The notes under the pieces are model-generated. The model saw nothing but the letters and a program-made list of their open reading frames with translations, searched no databases and was not told the origin of the DNA. A DNA stretch of 64,000 bases from Synaphobranchus kaupii (lineage: Eukaryota; Chordata; Actinopteri; Anguilliformes; Synaphobranchidae), in contig CM056376.1 of assembly GCA_029718625.1 (NCBI GenBank), positions 83,162,541 to 83,226,540 on the forward strand, read 5' to 3'. Both the position numbers and the translations under genes were made by a program. Shown piece after piece: positions 49,948-61,103 of the stretch; the stretch's first letter is position 1, and every line of letters begins with the position of its first letter.

Positions 49948-50625
49948 TGAGAACCAAACGCGACAGATAAGGATTCAGAAAGCGTATCTAAAAATAGACA
50001 CGCCACAGAAGCGGAATTAAACCGCACCAGGGGAAAAAAGGGAAACGGAAAAGCGGGAGCAAAACTTCCCCAGCACAAGGCTAACACAAAACCTCAAACA
50101 GAGGCGAAAAATCGCTAAAACAGCGAGAAACAAACAAAAAGAAAGAACCTCACGCACTAATTGATCTGCGTGTATAAGAGGTAGAGAAAACTGAAAAGAA
50201 ACAAACAAAATAGCAAGCCTGTAACTACAGCTCAGTAGGCTAAGGAGCTGAACAGAGGATAAACAGGCTGCAGGCAAAAAGAAAAGAATAGAGGACGATA
50301 GGACAGAAAACCAGAAAATCTGATCCTATCACTAATAGAAATAGCTGCGTCTCTGTAAAAAACCAAACAGAGATTCAGTAGCTAACGTCTTATACCTCTA
50401 CCTATACCGGCTTCCTAGTCATAATGCAACGACAATCTAGAAGCACCGGAAAGCGGAAGTTAAGCTCTATTTATAGCCGACGGAAACCAAACACAGGTGT
50501 CGGAGATAATGACCCGGAGAGATCCAAACACCGGGACGGAGGAAGAAAAAATCCGATAGAGCTTCAGACGACGCCAAACGGAAAACAATAGTAGAAACAA
50601 ATGGAGACAGCCACTAACCATGACA
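49948..50625 (-). repeat. LTR-like unit, shorter relative of 15576-17156
   Basis: On the minus strand it starts TGTCATGGTT, has TATAAATA (50468-50475) about 150 bases in, then short hairpins such as TCTCTG..CAGAGA, CAGCTC..GAGCTG and CCTC..GAGG, and ends near CGTTTGGTT. No protein. Its left border and target duplication are unresolved. Confidence 0.45.
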
Positions 50626-50819
50626 GTATATGTAAAAATCATAACATGTGGACATTGTTTTTGTTGAAAATAAATTTAACGGTAGTGATCTGGCGCAGGG
50701 GCGTTGCCAAAGGGGTGGCCAGAGTGGCACTGGACCGCCCAGGGAAATAATTGGCCACGTCACAGATGCAAATTCCCAGTTGCCACTCCTGAAACTTTTG
50801 CGATTACCATTGGTTTATA

Positions 50820-53800
50820 AGTGGCATCGCCAGACCTATTTTAGGGGGCTTTAGCCCTAAAATTGACTGTCATCCCCCCCCCCCCCCCACAATAATTTTT
50901 AAGCCACTAGATTTATTCATTATGTTTTTTCAGATAGATTTGACAAAATGCACCATCAAGACTCCAGAACGATAATGCACAAGGAGAAATCTGGTGTCAT
51001 GACAAATCGGGTCCCCTCTACAAAACAGATCTGGGGGTTCCTTCGGGATCTCACGCTGCCGCAGAACATTTTGCACCACTCTTTAGGCATCTTATGCTTT
51101 CGCCAGTGTAAAATAGGCTACTGTAATGTGAACTTAGCTAGCTGGCTAGCACATTAGATGACGATGAAATAATTAGCAATTCAGCGTGGGCCAGCAAGGT
51201 GAAGATGCTTGTCATGAATGATGCAGTAATGTTGAGTGTTATGACTGTTTTGAAGGGCTTGCTGGCTCATTAAATGTTCTAGCCAGCTAGCTAGCATTGG
51301 TCATGAAATATGCATTGTCACAAACTCTGCCCTCCCCTAAATTGCAATTTATTCTGCCGTTATCTAAGGTGCTAGCCAGCTAGCTAAATTCACATTACGT
51401 TAGCTTGTTTTACACTGGCAGAGGCAAAAGAGAGACGGAAAAGGACGCGGTTCTGCACCGATGTGAGATCCCATAGGAACCCAGGACCTGTTTTGTAGGG
51501 GGAACCCGGGGTGTGTCCCAATACTCAAACAATGCATCCTTTCTTCCACTACCACCTCTTCTTCTCCATACCTGTGAAACAGATCCTTGTGTCCTAATCT
51601 CATGTTGCTGATTACATATTAATTACATATTAATGATTACAAATGAATTAATAGGTATCGGCTACCAATCCTTTTCCTTTTAATGTGAGAATTTGGCAAA
51701 TGCACACATCGCATTTAATATTGTCACTCGTGCTGAATTCGTTATGGTGTGTTCTACAAGTTACAACTGTACTAATTGAGCCTCTCAAAAGCATTCTCTC
51801 CAGTTTTTCAGGAATATATTTTTACTACTTTACTATTTTACCAACTAATTAGTTAACAGCCTGCATATACCTACCATGACCTAGCATCACAAGCTAAAGT
51901 TTATTTTCTATAGGCCACATAGATACGTAGGTATGCCGCTTGGATAAAGGACAAGACTAGTCTCGTGTCAGCATTTTCTGTTGGAGGGAGGGAAAGAACT
52001 GACTATCACCTATATTGATAATCATCACCTTCTGTTATATCACAAGGGTGCTATATTAGGTGTGAGAAATGTATGTAATAATATTGTATTTGTTTGCTAG
52101 CCCTAGACATTCTGTGAGATAATTTCCATATTAAATTATGGATCCCAATATGCAAATCTCCTTCGATATACAGTAGGCTATGTACCTTACAATTAAGGCC
52201 TTCAGCAGAGAGATAGACTATGTTATCAAAGAAATATACAAACGATCTTCTGGGAAGGCAATGGGTGATATAACAGTGACTTTGTCCATATTTCTTTATG
52301 GTTTATGATTGGGACACAACCCCGATTTGTTATGACATTGGTACTAGGACCCTGGGGAGGCTGCTGCTGACCTAATCTAGTGCAGCCATTCGTTAGAGTG
52401 CAGTGTGGTACATATTCTAATGCTGCTGTAACAATCACTACTGGTAATTGAGCTTGGGAAGTTTGGTAACAATGAATAATTAATTACATAAAGGAATATC
52501 AGTAACATTAATTTAAGTTGTCCTCTCATTCCAGAAGGTTAAAAACATTCATAACAGGGACTGTTAACTTTAGCAATGAAAGTGTCTGCTCTCAAGTGCT
52601 ACTGCTAGCTGGATCCACACGCAGTCCAGTAACCACGGAGGTTCAAACTACTTACGGTCATGCTCCTTCTACGCGGTTGATCAATTGTACACTAATCAGA
52701 GCCATATGTTGAGTCATATGTTGACCAACCAGAGTCTACTGTTGACGATGATGAATAAAACAACTCGATTATAACTTTATCAAATTGTGTCAATCACGCA
52801 TTGATTCTTATTCTTATATGTATAATTGGGTTGAAAATATGACTGTAAACTCCTTAGTTTGGTAGAAAAAGGCAGGCGTTTCCACATTATAGCCTGCTAT
52901 GGGGAACCATATTAATTGCTGATACTTCTGGCTCCTCTCGCCTCTCCAGTTTCTATAGCCTAACGCGTTACTGGTTCAACAGTTTTAGGTTTATATAAGG
53001 TCATTTAACCTATTTGTTGTTTGACTAAAATGCCGAAGGTTAAACAGAATTTTTAAAGAAGTTTGCCTGTTAGTGTTATAAATAAACAGAACCCACTTGT
53101 ACATTTTTTTATTTGCATCTGCGACGTGGAGTAGCCTAGCCTACCTAGCCTATCTGGTTTTATTTCCGCAGTTGTATACTGCGATACGCTGGATAATACA
53201 AACAGATAATAGTTTGAAGTTAGCTAGGTACGTAGATAACTTATGTGACTCATAGGTAAAATTTGGATATTTTGATAAAGTTACAAAAACGCAAGGTTTT
53301 TTTCTAATGATCGTGAAAAGCTGACGGGAGAGTGTAACTACAGAGATGTTATTCTCTCTTTATGGGCTTTGGTAGCTTTGAGGGAAATTCCCCCACAACA
53401 TTATTCCCTGCTCATTAAGGGTGATCACAAGTGAAAATGTAATCAATGTGTAGGCTATATGAACATTTAGACGTAGGCTATGGAATCTGGTAAAATTTAA
53501 TCTACAGGCCGGGCCTAAATGAATTTTGTTGCCATTGAGGCAATTTGCCATAAGCTGTCCAACTAGAATGCACATCATCTTTGACATCACAATGTGTAAA
53601 CCATCGCTGATGCCCATAAATTTTAGTTGATAGACAATGGTATTGCAGGGTCCAACCCTATTGCTGTATATCCAAATTAAAGAAATATTCTTTGCAACAA
53701 CAAAGCAAAGAATTCAATTTAGGCTATATTGCTACTCTCAAAATGTTCTCATGGGGCAGCATTCCCCCAGACCCCCCTAGTAGAGGCTTAGCCCCCCTAA

Positions 53801-53822
53801 ACATATATCTGGTGATGCCCCT
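50820..53822. mobile_element. inner hAT-like element, non-autonomous
   Basis: Left end AGTGGCATCGCCAGAC and right end reversed AGGGGCATCACCAGAT; both continue to TTTTAGGGGGCT or close. Possible 8-bp duplication GGTTTATA / GCTTTATA. It carries the repeat copy at 51948-52250. No transposase. Confidence 0.6.
51948..52250 (+). repeat. dispersed repeat, inverted copy of 38735-39030
   Basis: See the partner copy; orientation is opposite. Includes TTCTGTTATATCACAAGGGT. Confidence 0.85.
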
Positions 53823-54184
53823 GCTTTATATTATGCAGAAATGGTTCTTTTTCGTTCCTCCGACCATTAGGGTCGTCAATATGGATGAACCTTCTGGGGC
53901 CAGATGCATCGAGACTTTTATACCAGAATTTGTCATGATACATGACCTCAGCATAGTGACGTAATTCCTCCCATAAAGGGCGGGGGGGGGGGGTGTCACT
54001 GCGGAAATCCTCTTAATTTTTCTCGCCAATGCATATGGAGATGTGAGACTATTTGTATCCTGTGTGAATCCCACAGCGTCTTGTGACTTCGGTCGGGGTT
54101 ACGATATGATTATTATCATCCTCCAAAGGCGGTGATAAGCACTGACGAGCGACATCCGCGGATAGCCTTGCTATCTTGCACGTA

Positions 54185-54780
54185 CAGTGCAAATTTTCCT
54201 ATTGAACTCTATGGAAAAATAAGTCAGGAGAATAAACACTTCAAGTTATCCATCCATATCTACTGTATTTCTGGCAGCAGAGTGATGGTTTGAGGCTCGT
54301 TTGATACCTCAGACCCTTGACGACTTACAGCCATTTTACCAACCATGTATTCCATACTGTTCCAGCATAATTTACAGCTAAATCTAGTCCCACCCCCCAA
54401 TTCCCATAGAGATACATTCAAATGCAGAGACGTTATAGTATCGCTTGTAAGAGTACCAGAAAATAAGATATCAAGAGTCTTTTGATGTTGTTGGGTCAAA
54501 GACATCAGGAAGTTATGGCATGCAAAGGATATGCGACCAAATATAAAAAATGATTACTTCATTCTATATATAAATGCAGGGGTGGCAATAATTGTGGTGC
54601 ACGTGGTTTTGTTAAAAATAATTATTTCTTGATGAGGGAATTTTTTTTCTCATAATAAATTTACTTCAATTAAAGGTTGGATTTTTCTCATTTTCTGAGT
54701 ATGAGATGAAGCTAATTCACCAAACGGTGAATTTTTCATAACCTTTTTTTTTTTTCATCTTTACCAGGGGTGCCAATAAT
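54185..54780. mobile_element. truncated second copy of the 5161-5972 MITE, inside the DIRS element
   Basis: The body matches 5380-5960 closely (for example GCAGCAGAGTGATGGTTTGA). The left end keeps CAGTGC after TA, then skips to the interior. The right end stops at GGTGCCAATAAT, lacking the terminal bases. Confidence 0.9.
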
Positions 54781-55065
54781 GCTAACGCATGAGATACCAT
54801 TAATAGAACCTGAGTGTGGAAAGTGTACCCCAGTGAGATCTGCTACCATACAATCAGGGAGCTACAGCTCCGGTGATTGATTCTAAGTCAGTACTGGCTG
54901 CGGCGAGTGCACCAGTAAGGCTTCCCAATCGGTTAGCGCGGTGCTACATCGATTGGTTTATAAGACAGAGTATGTGTGCTTTGCTACGCTGTCTGCCTCG
55001 GCTTCCCCTACTAAAGACCACCGCCACGTTTTATCATCTGCGAGTGCTCTTTGTTTTGCTAAGGC

Positions 55066-55651
55066 ATGAGCACCTTGTGCACTGGATGTGGGGGAGCCAT
55101 GGATATTGCTGATGGGCACACCTGGTGTTATCTGTGTCTCGGCCTAGGGCATCTGCCCATGCTGTATGGGTATGTCGCTGGAGAATAAGCAGGCTCGATT
55201 GGATGCGTTCATGGCCCACATGCCTCCCTCAGGCAGAACGCCAGTGGCAGTAGAGGTTGCGCCCAAACGTAAGGGTACTCCCACCACCAAGGCCCCAGTA
55301 CGAAAGAAGGGCAAGGCTGGCAGGGGTGGCAACCTGTCCGCGGAAGTTACACGGCTACGCGCGGCAGTGCAACAGCTGACTGAAATGCTGGGAGACCGCA
55401 AAAACGTGGAAACGGCTCCCCAACATGGGTCCCCACAGGGGCCCCCTGCAGACAAGGATCCAGCCAGTTTTGACGCCCTTTCTACAGCAGCGTCAACCAC
55501 CTACTTTACTCAGAGTCGGTCCGAGACAGCAGATCAATCTGACAGAGGGTCGGTAGGAGGCTCGGGTTCCACCACCAGCTCAGTGGGTTACTCTAGAAGC
55601 CATTCTCCCTGCGGCCTTGGTACGCATGGGTTGCGATATGCCTCAGGCTAG
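55066..55651 (+). pseudogene. DIRS Gag-like ORF, frameshifted
   Basis: From ATG at 55066, a CxxC...CxxC pattern (MSTLCTGCGGAMDIADGHTW then CYLCLGLGH) typical of the start of fish DIRS Gag. The frame then shifts near 55165 and continues to 55651 with a basic and Ser/Gly-rich region (KRKGTPTTKAPVRKKGKAG). Function: putative nucleic-acid-binding protein. Confidence 0.7.
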
Positions 55652-56079
55652 CACTTCAGGGACATCTAGGTTTCGGGGGCACAATTTGCCATGCCAGCAT
55701 CAAATGATTTTCTGGCGGAGCTAAATAAAGGCTGGTCAAGCCCTGATATGTATCGGATGGCTAAAGATCGTAGGACGTTTGCGTCCATGTGAGACGCGGC
55801 GGTCCATGGGCTGGACCAAATTCCCTCTGTGGAACCTGCCATTGCGGCATTAGTAGTGTCCCCACAAGAGGCGGTCTGGGCAGACGCCCATTGCCCTAGG
55901 CCACAATGCAGAACAACACCGTGCTAACCATCACCCCCCCAAACCCTTCAAACAAGGCCCCAAGCAAGCATGATGTCATGGGGCTGAGGGTGGGACAATA
56001 TTGCTAAGACCACCTGGTACATTGGGAGGCCCTCACAAGAGACACGTGGTTTTGGTCCACAATCTCAGAAGGATACCAC

Positions 56080-56560
56080 CTCCAGTCAAGAAGCTTGGGA
56101 CAGGAGATTACAGGCCTCCTGAAAAAGGGCGCTGTGTCACTAGTACTGCCTTCCGAGCGGCTCAGTGGCTTTTCTAATATCAAAAAAGGATGGGCTTCTC
56201 CTGGATCTGCGAGACCTAAGTACGTATCTAAAACGATACTTTCTGGATGCTCTGGACAGTAGATGGTATACACGCCGTACAAGCAGGAGATGGTTCACGG
56301 CTGTGGATTTGAAAGATGAATATTTCCACATTCCTATCTGGGTGGAGCATCGTCGTTTCCTATGATTTGCATTACGGGGTCGGGTATATGAGTTCAATGT
56401 CCTCCCGTTCGATCTGTCTCTAACCCCACGTGTGTTTACTCGCTGCATGTGTGTGGTTCTATCGCCACTCAGGCTGAGAGGGTTGAGAATTATGCCATAC
56501 CTAGACAATTGGCTGATATGCGCAGAATCATGGTATGGCGCTCACACACACTGCCAAGAT
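56080..56560 (+). pseudogene. DIRS reverse transcriptase remnant
   Basis: LLDLRDLSTYLKR, FTAVDLKDEYFHIPIWVEHR, FNVLPFDLSLTPRVFTRCM and YLDNWLICAES are the ordered RT blocks. The catalytic YLDD reads YLDN, and stop codons and frameshifts separate the blocks. Confidence 0.88.
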
Positions 56561-57122
56561 GTTGGAGCATGTTGCCAGGTTGGGCATCAACGTCAATTAT
56601 GGCAAGAGCCAGCTGATTCCGATGCAGTCAATCGAATACATCGGTCCAGCTGCTCGATTCAAGTATGAAGGCATCATTGACACCCCATCGCATAACTACT
56701 GCACTCGACGCAGTGTCTCAGTTCCGAGTGAATTGGTTCCCTCGAAATGAGGGCTTTTCAGAGGCTTATGGGCCTAATCTCGGCCACCTCAGCAGTCGTG
56801 CCTCTCAGATTCTTTCAGACAGCCAGGGCCACTTCAACGGTGGTTGAGCGCCAAGTCGCTGCACCACAGGTGGGACCGTCACACCCCAAATCAGGTTAAC
56901 GGGTCAATTTTGCTGGCTACTCTGCCTAAAAGAAGGGGTCCAGATGGGGGTTATACCCTCACAACACGTGGTTGTAACGACAGGCTGGGGGGGCGCTCTG
57001 CCAGCACCACCCAGCTCAGGGGTTATGGTCCCGACTGCATCAGTCAGACAATATCAACGTGTTCAAACTTCAAGCAGTATTTCTAACACTAAGATACTTT
57101 TTGCCCATACTACAGGGCAAAC

Positions 57123-57711
57123 GTGATGATGAGGTCAGACAACACCTCAGCAGTATATCACATAAATCATCAAGGCAGTCTGAAGTCCCACCGATCGTTA
57201 GAAGCTAACATGGGCACTTCCCAGACTTACCTCTCTGTGTGCCGTACACCTACCAGGTATTCGGAACAGCACAGCAGATGTACTATCTCGCCAGAGGATT
57301 CATCCCAGCGAATGGCGTCTCCACCCCGAGGCGGTGGAGGAGATATGGTGGCGCTTCGGTCATGCTCAGACAGACCTGTTTGCCTCTCAAGAGACTACTC
57401 ATTGCCCCCAGTGGTTCTCACTGAACGAGTATTTGAGTCCCCTGTACACATTAGCGCACGAGTGGCTGGATGGCCTGCTATACGTGTTTCCACCCGAGTC
57501 GCTGATCAATGCAACTCTGCACAGGGTCAGCACGAGCTACCACAAGCTCGTGCTGGTAGCCCCCAGATGGCTAATGAAACCCTGGTTTCCCACGGTCCTT
57601 AGCCTTGTTTATGATCCGCTCTGGAGAATTCCAGTTCGGGAGGATCTGTTATCACAACATAGCGGCACTGTTTGGCACCCTCGGCCAAACATGATGAATC
57701 TCCGGGTATAG
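57123..57711 (+). pseudogene. DIRS RNase H and following region, frameshifted
   Basis: RSDNTSAVYHINHQGSLKS is the RNase H block with its catalytic Asp. Further on, RRFGHAQTDLFASQ-like and VFPPESLI sequence follow in a second frame, as in DIRS polyproteins. Confidence 0.82.
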
Positions 57712-57719
57712 CCACTGCG

Positions 57720-58746
57720 GAGCTCGACCCTTTGATCGGCTCCCCCGTCCAGCAGACGCTACTCAACTCCAGAGCCCCCTCTACGAGGAGGGCCTATGGG
57801 TATATGTGGCAGCTATTTAGCACATGGTGCTTACGGGAAGGTGCGGACCCCGTACACTGTCTGGTTCCTGTACTATTGGACTTCTTACAGTCCTTACTTG
57901 ATAACATGAAAGCAGCCAGCACACTGAAAACCTATGCGGCTGCCATATCCAGCAGGCATGTCTGTGTACATAACAAGCCTGCATGGAGCCATTACCTTGT
58001 CAGCTGGTTCCTGAAGGGTCACTGGCGGCTGAGACATGTGAGGTCACTGGTAGCTCCCTCCTGGTATCTCCACTTGGTGTAGAGCGCTCACCGTTCAGCC
58101 CTATGAGCCTCTCGAGATAATTAGCCTTAAGTGGCTGTCTTTTAAGATGGCGTTTCTGCTAACGATGGCATCAGCAAGATGCATTAGTGAGCTCTGCACT
58201 CACTCCATCAGCGCAGAGTGTCTAAGGTGGAGGTCGGCTGACTCAGGAGTCACAGTGCGGCATAATCCATCGTTCTTGCCCAAAATCATTTCGCCATTTC
58301 ACATCAACCAGCCGATCAAGCTTGCTGCTCTTCGCCCCCCGCCAGGCAAGGACCTGCGGGATGCACACCTGATATGTCCAGTGCATGCGCTGCGATGCTA
58401 CGTCAAAGCTACTGCTTCTGTCAGACGTACAGGGCAACTCTTTGTTTGCTACGGCAAGACCAAATTGACAGCGCTCTCGGCTCAGAGTCTCTCCCGATGG
58501 GTAGTGAACACGATAGTTATGGCCTATGAGGCTAGCGCTAAGCCCTTGCCTATTGATATCCAGGGCAGATCCTCAAGAAGTATGGCTACGACAGTTATGA
58601 CAGTAACCATATTCTATGAGTTCCGGATGACTATTAGGGATCATGGTCACTCGGGACCTTTTAAGGGCGAGAAAAGTGTTCAGAGGATTTCCGCAGTGAC
58701 GCTCCTGGGAGGAATTACATCACTACGTGGAGGTCATGTAGCATGA
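57720..58746 (+). pseudogene. DIRS tyrosine recombinase remnant
   Basis: LNSRAPSTRRAYGYMWQLFS and TLKTYAAAIS form the core-binding part. LTMASARCISEL carries the first catalytic Arg, followed by the NPSFLPKI and FVCYGKTK segments. The second block (RSSRSMATT) lacks the expected His. Frameshifts are near 58080. Confidence 0.85.
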
Positions 58747-58895
58747 CAAATTCTGGTATAAAAGTCTCGATACATCTGGCCCCAGAAGGTCCATCCATAT
58801 TGACTTATTTGTTTTACACAATTTTGTTGTATTAAGGGCCCCCCATATTTGTTCTTGGACACCCCTTGGCCACCCCATTCTAAAAATCCTGCATG

Positions 58896-59390
58896 GGCCC
58901 CTGATCTGGCAGGGCTCGAACACGGGTCTCCAGCATGAAAGGCTGTGGCTATAACCACAAAGCTAATGCCGCCTCTTGGCGACTCCAATGCTACATATGC
59001 ATTTTGCCTGTGTGTCCTGAAATTGTCTACTTTGATCAAACTCCTTTGATCAGACGTTGTTATTGGCAGATCAGATATTGTTATCTAATTGGGAGAATTA
59101 TTTTTTGAGGGCATGGAGCATTTTTGATGATGAAATCGACAGAAAAAAGAAGAAGAATAAGAGAAAATGGCAAAAAATAACCCAAGTGTGGGACTTTATT
59201 GTGTGGATGCGTGAAGTTGTACCTGAATTATGTGTGGTCAGAACATGCAGACAGGCTGAGAGTCTGTGGTCATTGTGGTTATTTTTGAAGGAAATCCTGA
59301 ATAGTGCATGGCAAACTCTCAGTGCTGTATAGATATGGGGCATGCCTCACCAAGCCATACCTTCCCATACCTGCCATCCATTTGCCATTT
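58896..59390 (-). repeat. right half of the repeat split by the hAT nest
   Basis: GGGCTCGAAC (reversed GTTCGAGCCC, box B) and then sequence alike to 43018-43555 (TTTATTGTGTGGATG, AAGCCATACC). The left half is at about 49880-50695. Confidence 0.8.
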
Positions 59391-61103
59391 GGAATTTTAG
59401 CCAATTTTGTGTTCATTCTTTTGAATTGATTATTTCTGACTTTTTAGACTATCTGACGTTTTCTCTATTTTGGAATGCACAATCACAGTGTGTCATCTGA
59501 TCAATGCGGCATCCTCCATAAACTGAGAAGGAGCAGGCTACTTTGTGTGTCCTATCCCCTATATGTGGCCAGTCACTCCTTATTTTCACTCAGAAGTCCA
59601 CCAACATAGTTCACACTGGAGGCCCACACATCTTATACAATCGGAGCAGATTGTTAACGCTAAGGAAATGTGCAACAAAAATCATGAAGAAATGTGTCAT
59701 TTTGAAACAAGTATGTTTGCCTCTTTAAAAGAAACTAAAGATGATCTCTCACAGCAATCAATTATTTATCTCAGTGTCATTTAACATACATATCTTTTGA
59801 TGGTTGCCATTAATTCGACTGATTATCCTCAGAAACCAGAGGACATTTGGAACTACAAAAACCAAGTACCAGGCTCATAGAAGATGTTTGATTGATCCTT
59901 CACATTCAATCACTGGTTGGTATTTTGCAGGGATTAATTCTTTTATCCAGATAAATATAGTTGTCCAGTACACAAAGTATAAAACACATTAACATGGACA
60001 GAAATATGACACAATAAATATCTATATAGAACAATCACATGAATTTGTATGATTTTTATCAACAACTAAATAAATGCTTCATTTCAGATTTAGATTTATT
60101 GTCATACATCTTCATAATTTATATTTGGTTTTGGTTTGGAGAATAATACTAATAACATCTCTAGCATGAATATTCAATGCTATATGTGCAATATCATGAT
60201 TTTCTCCTGCCATTAAAGCATTATGAATGCTTGCGCTCCAAATTGTGCAAACACACTCATGAAGAAACAAATGAAAAATTTCCCTTAAGAAAAGCAAAGT
60301 ATTTCTGAATCCATTATACACACATAAACACTTTAAGATTGGACTCAAGAGAGGAAAAAGAGGAGATAAAACGGTCTTTACCTCCCCCTCTGCACGAGTC
60401 TCATAAACCAGCTAATCCAACTACGGACATTGCCTCCAAATATCATCAGAACCACAACATGACGTTTGGAATCAACAATTAAATTATGTGCAAATTATAT
60501 AAGACTAAAAGGCACAATTAGGGAGATTAATATTCTTGATCTTCAATCTTCTGCAATTCTGGGAAACATGCTGTCAAAACCATGTATAAAATTAGCAGTC
60601 TTCGATAACAGAGGGGATGTTATATTGTGAATCTGCTCAAAGCTCCAGAGCACAGGCCTAATCAAATCGGTTAAGAAAATCAAAAGATCCTCACACAGAC
60701 TGTAATAAACTGCAAAAAATGATACATATCTTTAAATGGAAAATATCAGAGGGCCCTCTGGGTCCTTTTAACCGTGGACTTATATAAAATAATCTTTTTG
60801 CCAATAAAGAAGAAAATAAACAGGCGAAAGTAAAGGAAGTGAAGCTAGGCGCTGGAAAGGGTCATTGTCATAAGCGGTTTTTTATCCTATTCCAATCATC
60901 TAAAGCCAAGTACTGTGACTATCTACTAGTGAAACACATTATGCATGCTGTGCTTGCAGTCCCCTTCTTGAATCTTGCCTCCACCTGACAGGGAAGTGGC
61001 AGCTACTCTTCCCTGCCAGCCTTAGCTTGCTGCCCTCAGGGCATGCTAGGTGTCGGTTCTCTGCAAAGTATCAGAGGTAAAGAGCAAATGCCTACCTGCC
61101 TAT
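59391..61103. other. kcnd2 intron 1 segment, nothing recognised
   Basis: AT-rich, stop-rich DNA with no exon or classifiable element seen. Confidence 0.5.

Larger units (their letters stand above)
53875..58804 (+). mobile_element. degenerate DIRS-type retroelement with inverted terminal repeats
   Basis: The ends are inverted: GTCAATATGGATG at left and CATCCATATTGAC at right. The arms stay alike for about 140 bp (CAGATGCATCGAGACTTTTA versus TAAAAGTCTCGATACATCTG). Between them, in order, are Gag, reverse transcriptase, RNase H and tyrosine recombinase remnants on the plus strand. DIRS elements use a tyrosine recombinase instead of an integrase and lack LTRs. Many stops and frameshifts show it is dead. 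A Tc1-like MITE sits inside its 5' region. Confidence 0.93.
50696..58895. mobile_element. outer hAT-type element, split by later insertions
   Basis: The left end CAGGGGCGTTGCCAAAGG and the right end (reversed) CAGGGGCCCATGCAGG share GGGGTGGCC just inside. The flanks ATCTGGCG (50688-50695) and ATCTGGCA (58896-58903) are a near-perfect 8-bp duplication. Removing the element rejoins a repeat that is intact at 42960-43090. No transposase was seen. Contains the elements at 50820 and 53875. Confidence 0.75.

Noticed and set aside
50017..50277. 86-codon hydrophobic open frame on the minus strand
   Set aside because: It lies within the LTR-like unit and is rich in Leu/Phe/Ser from T-rich sequence; no domain seen.
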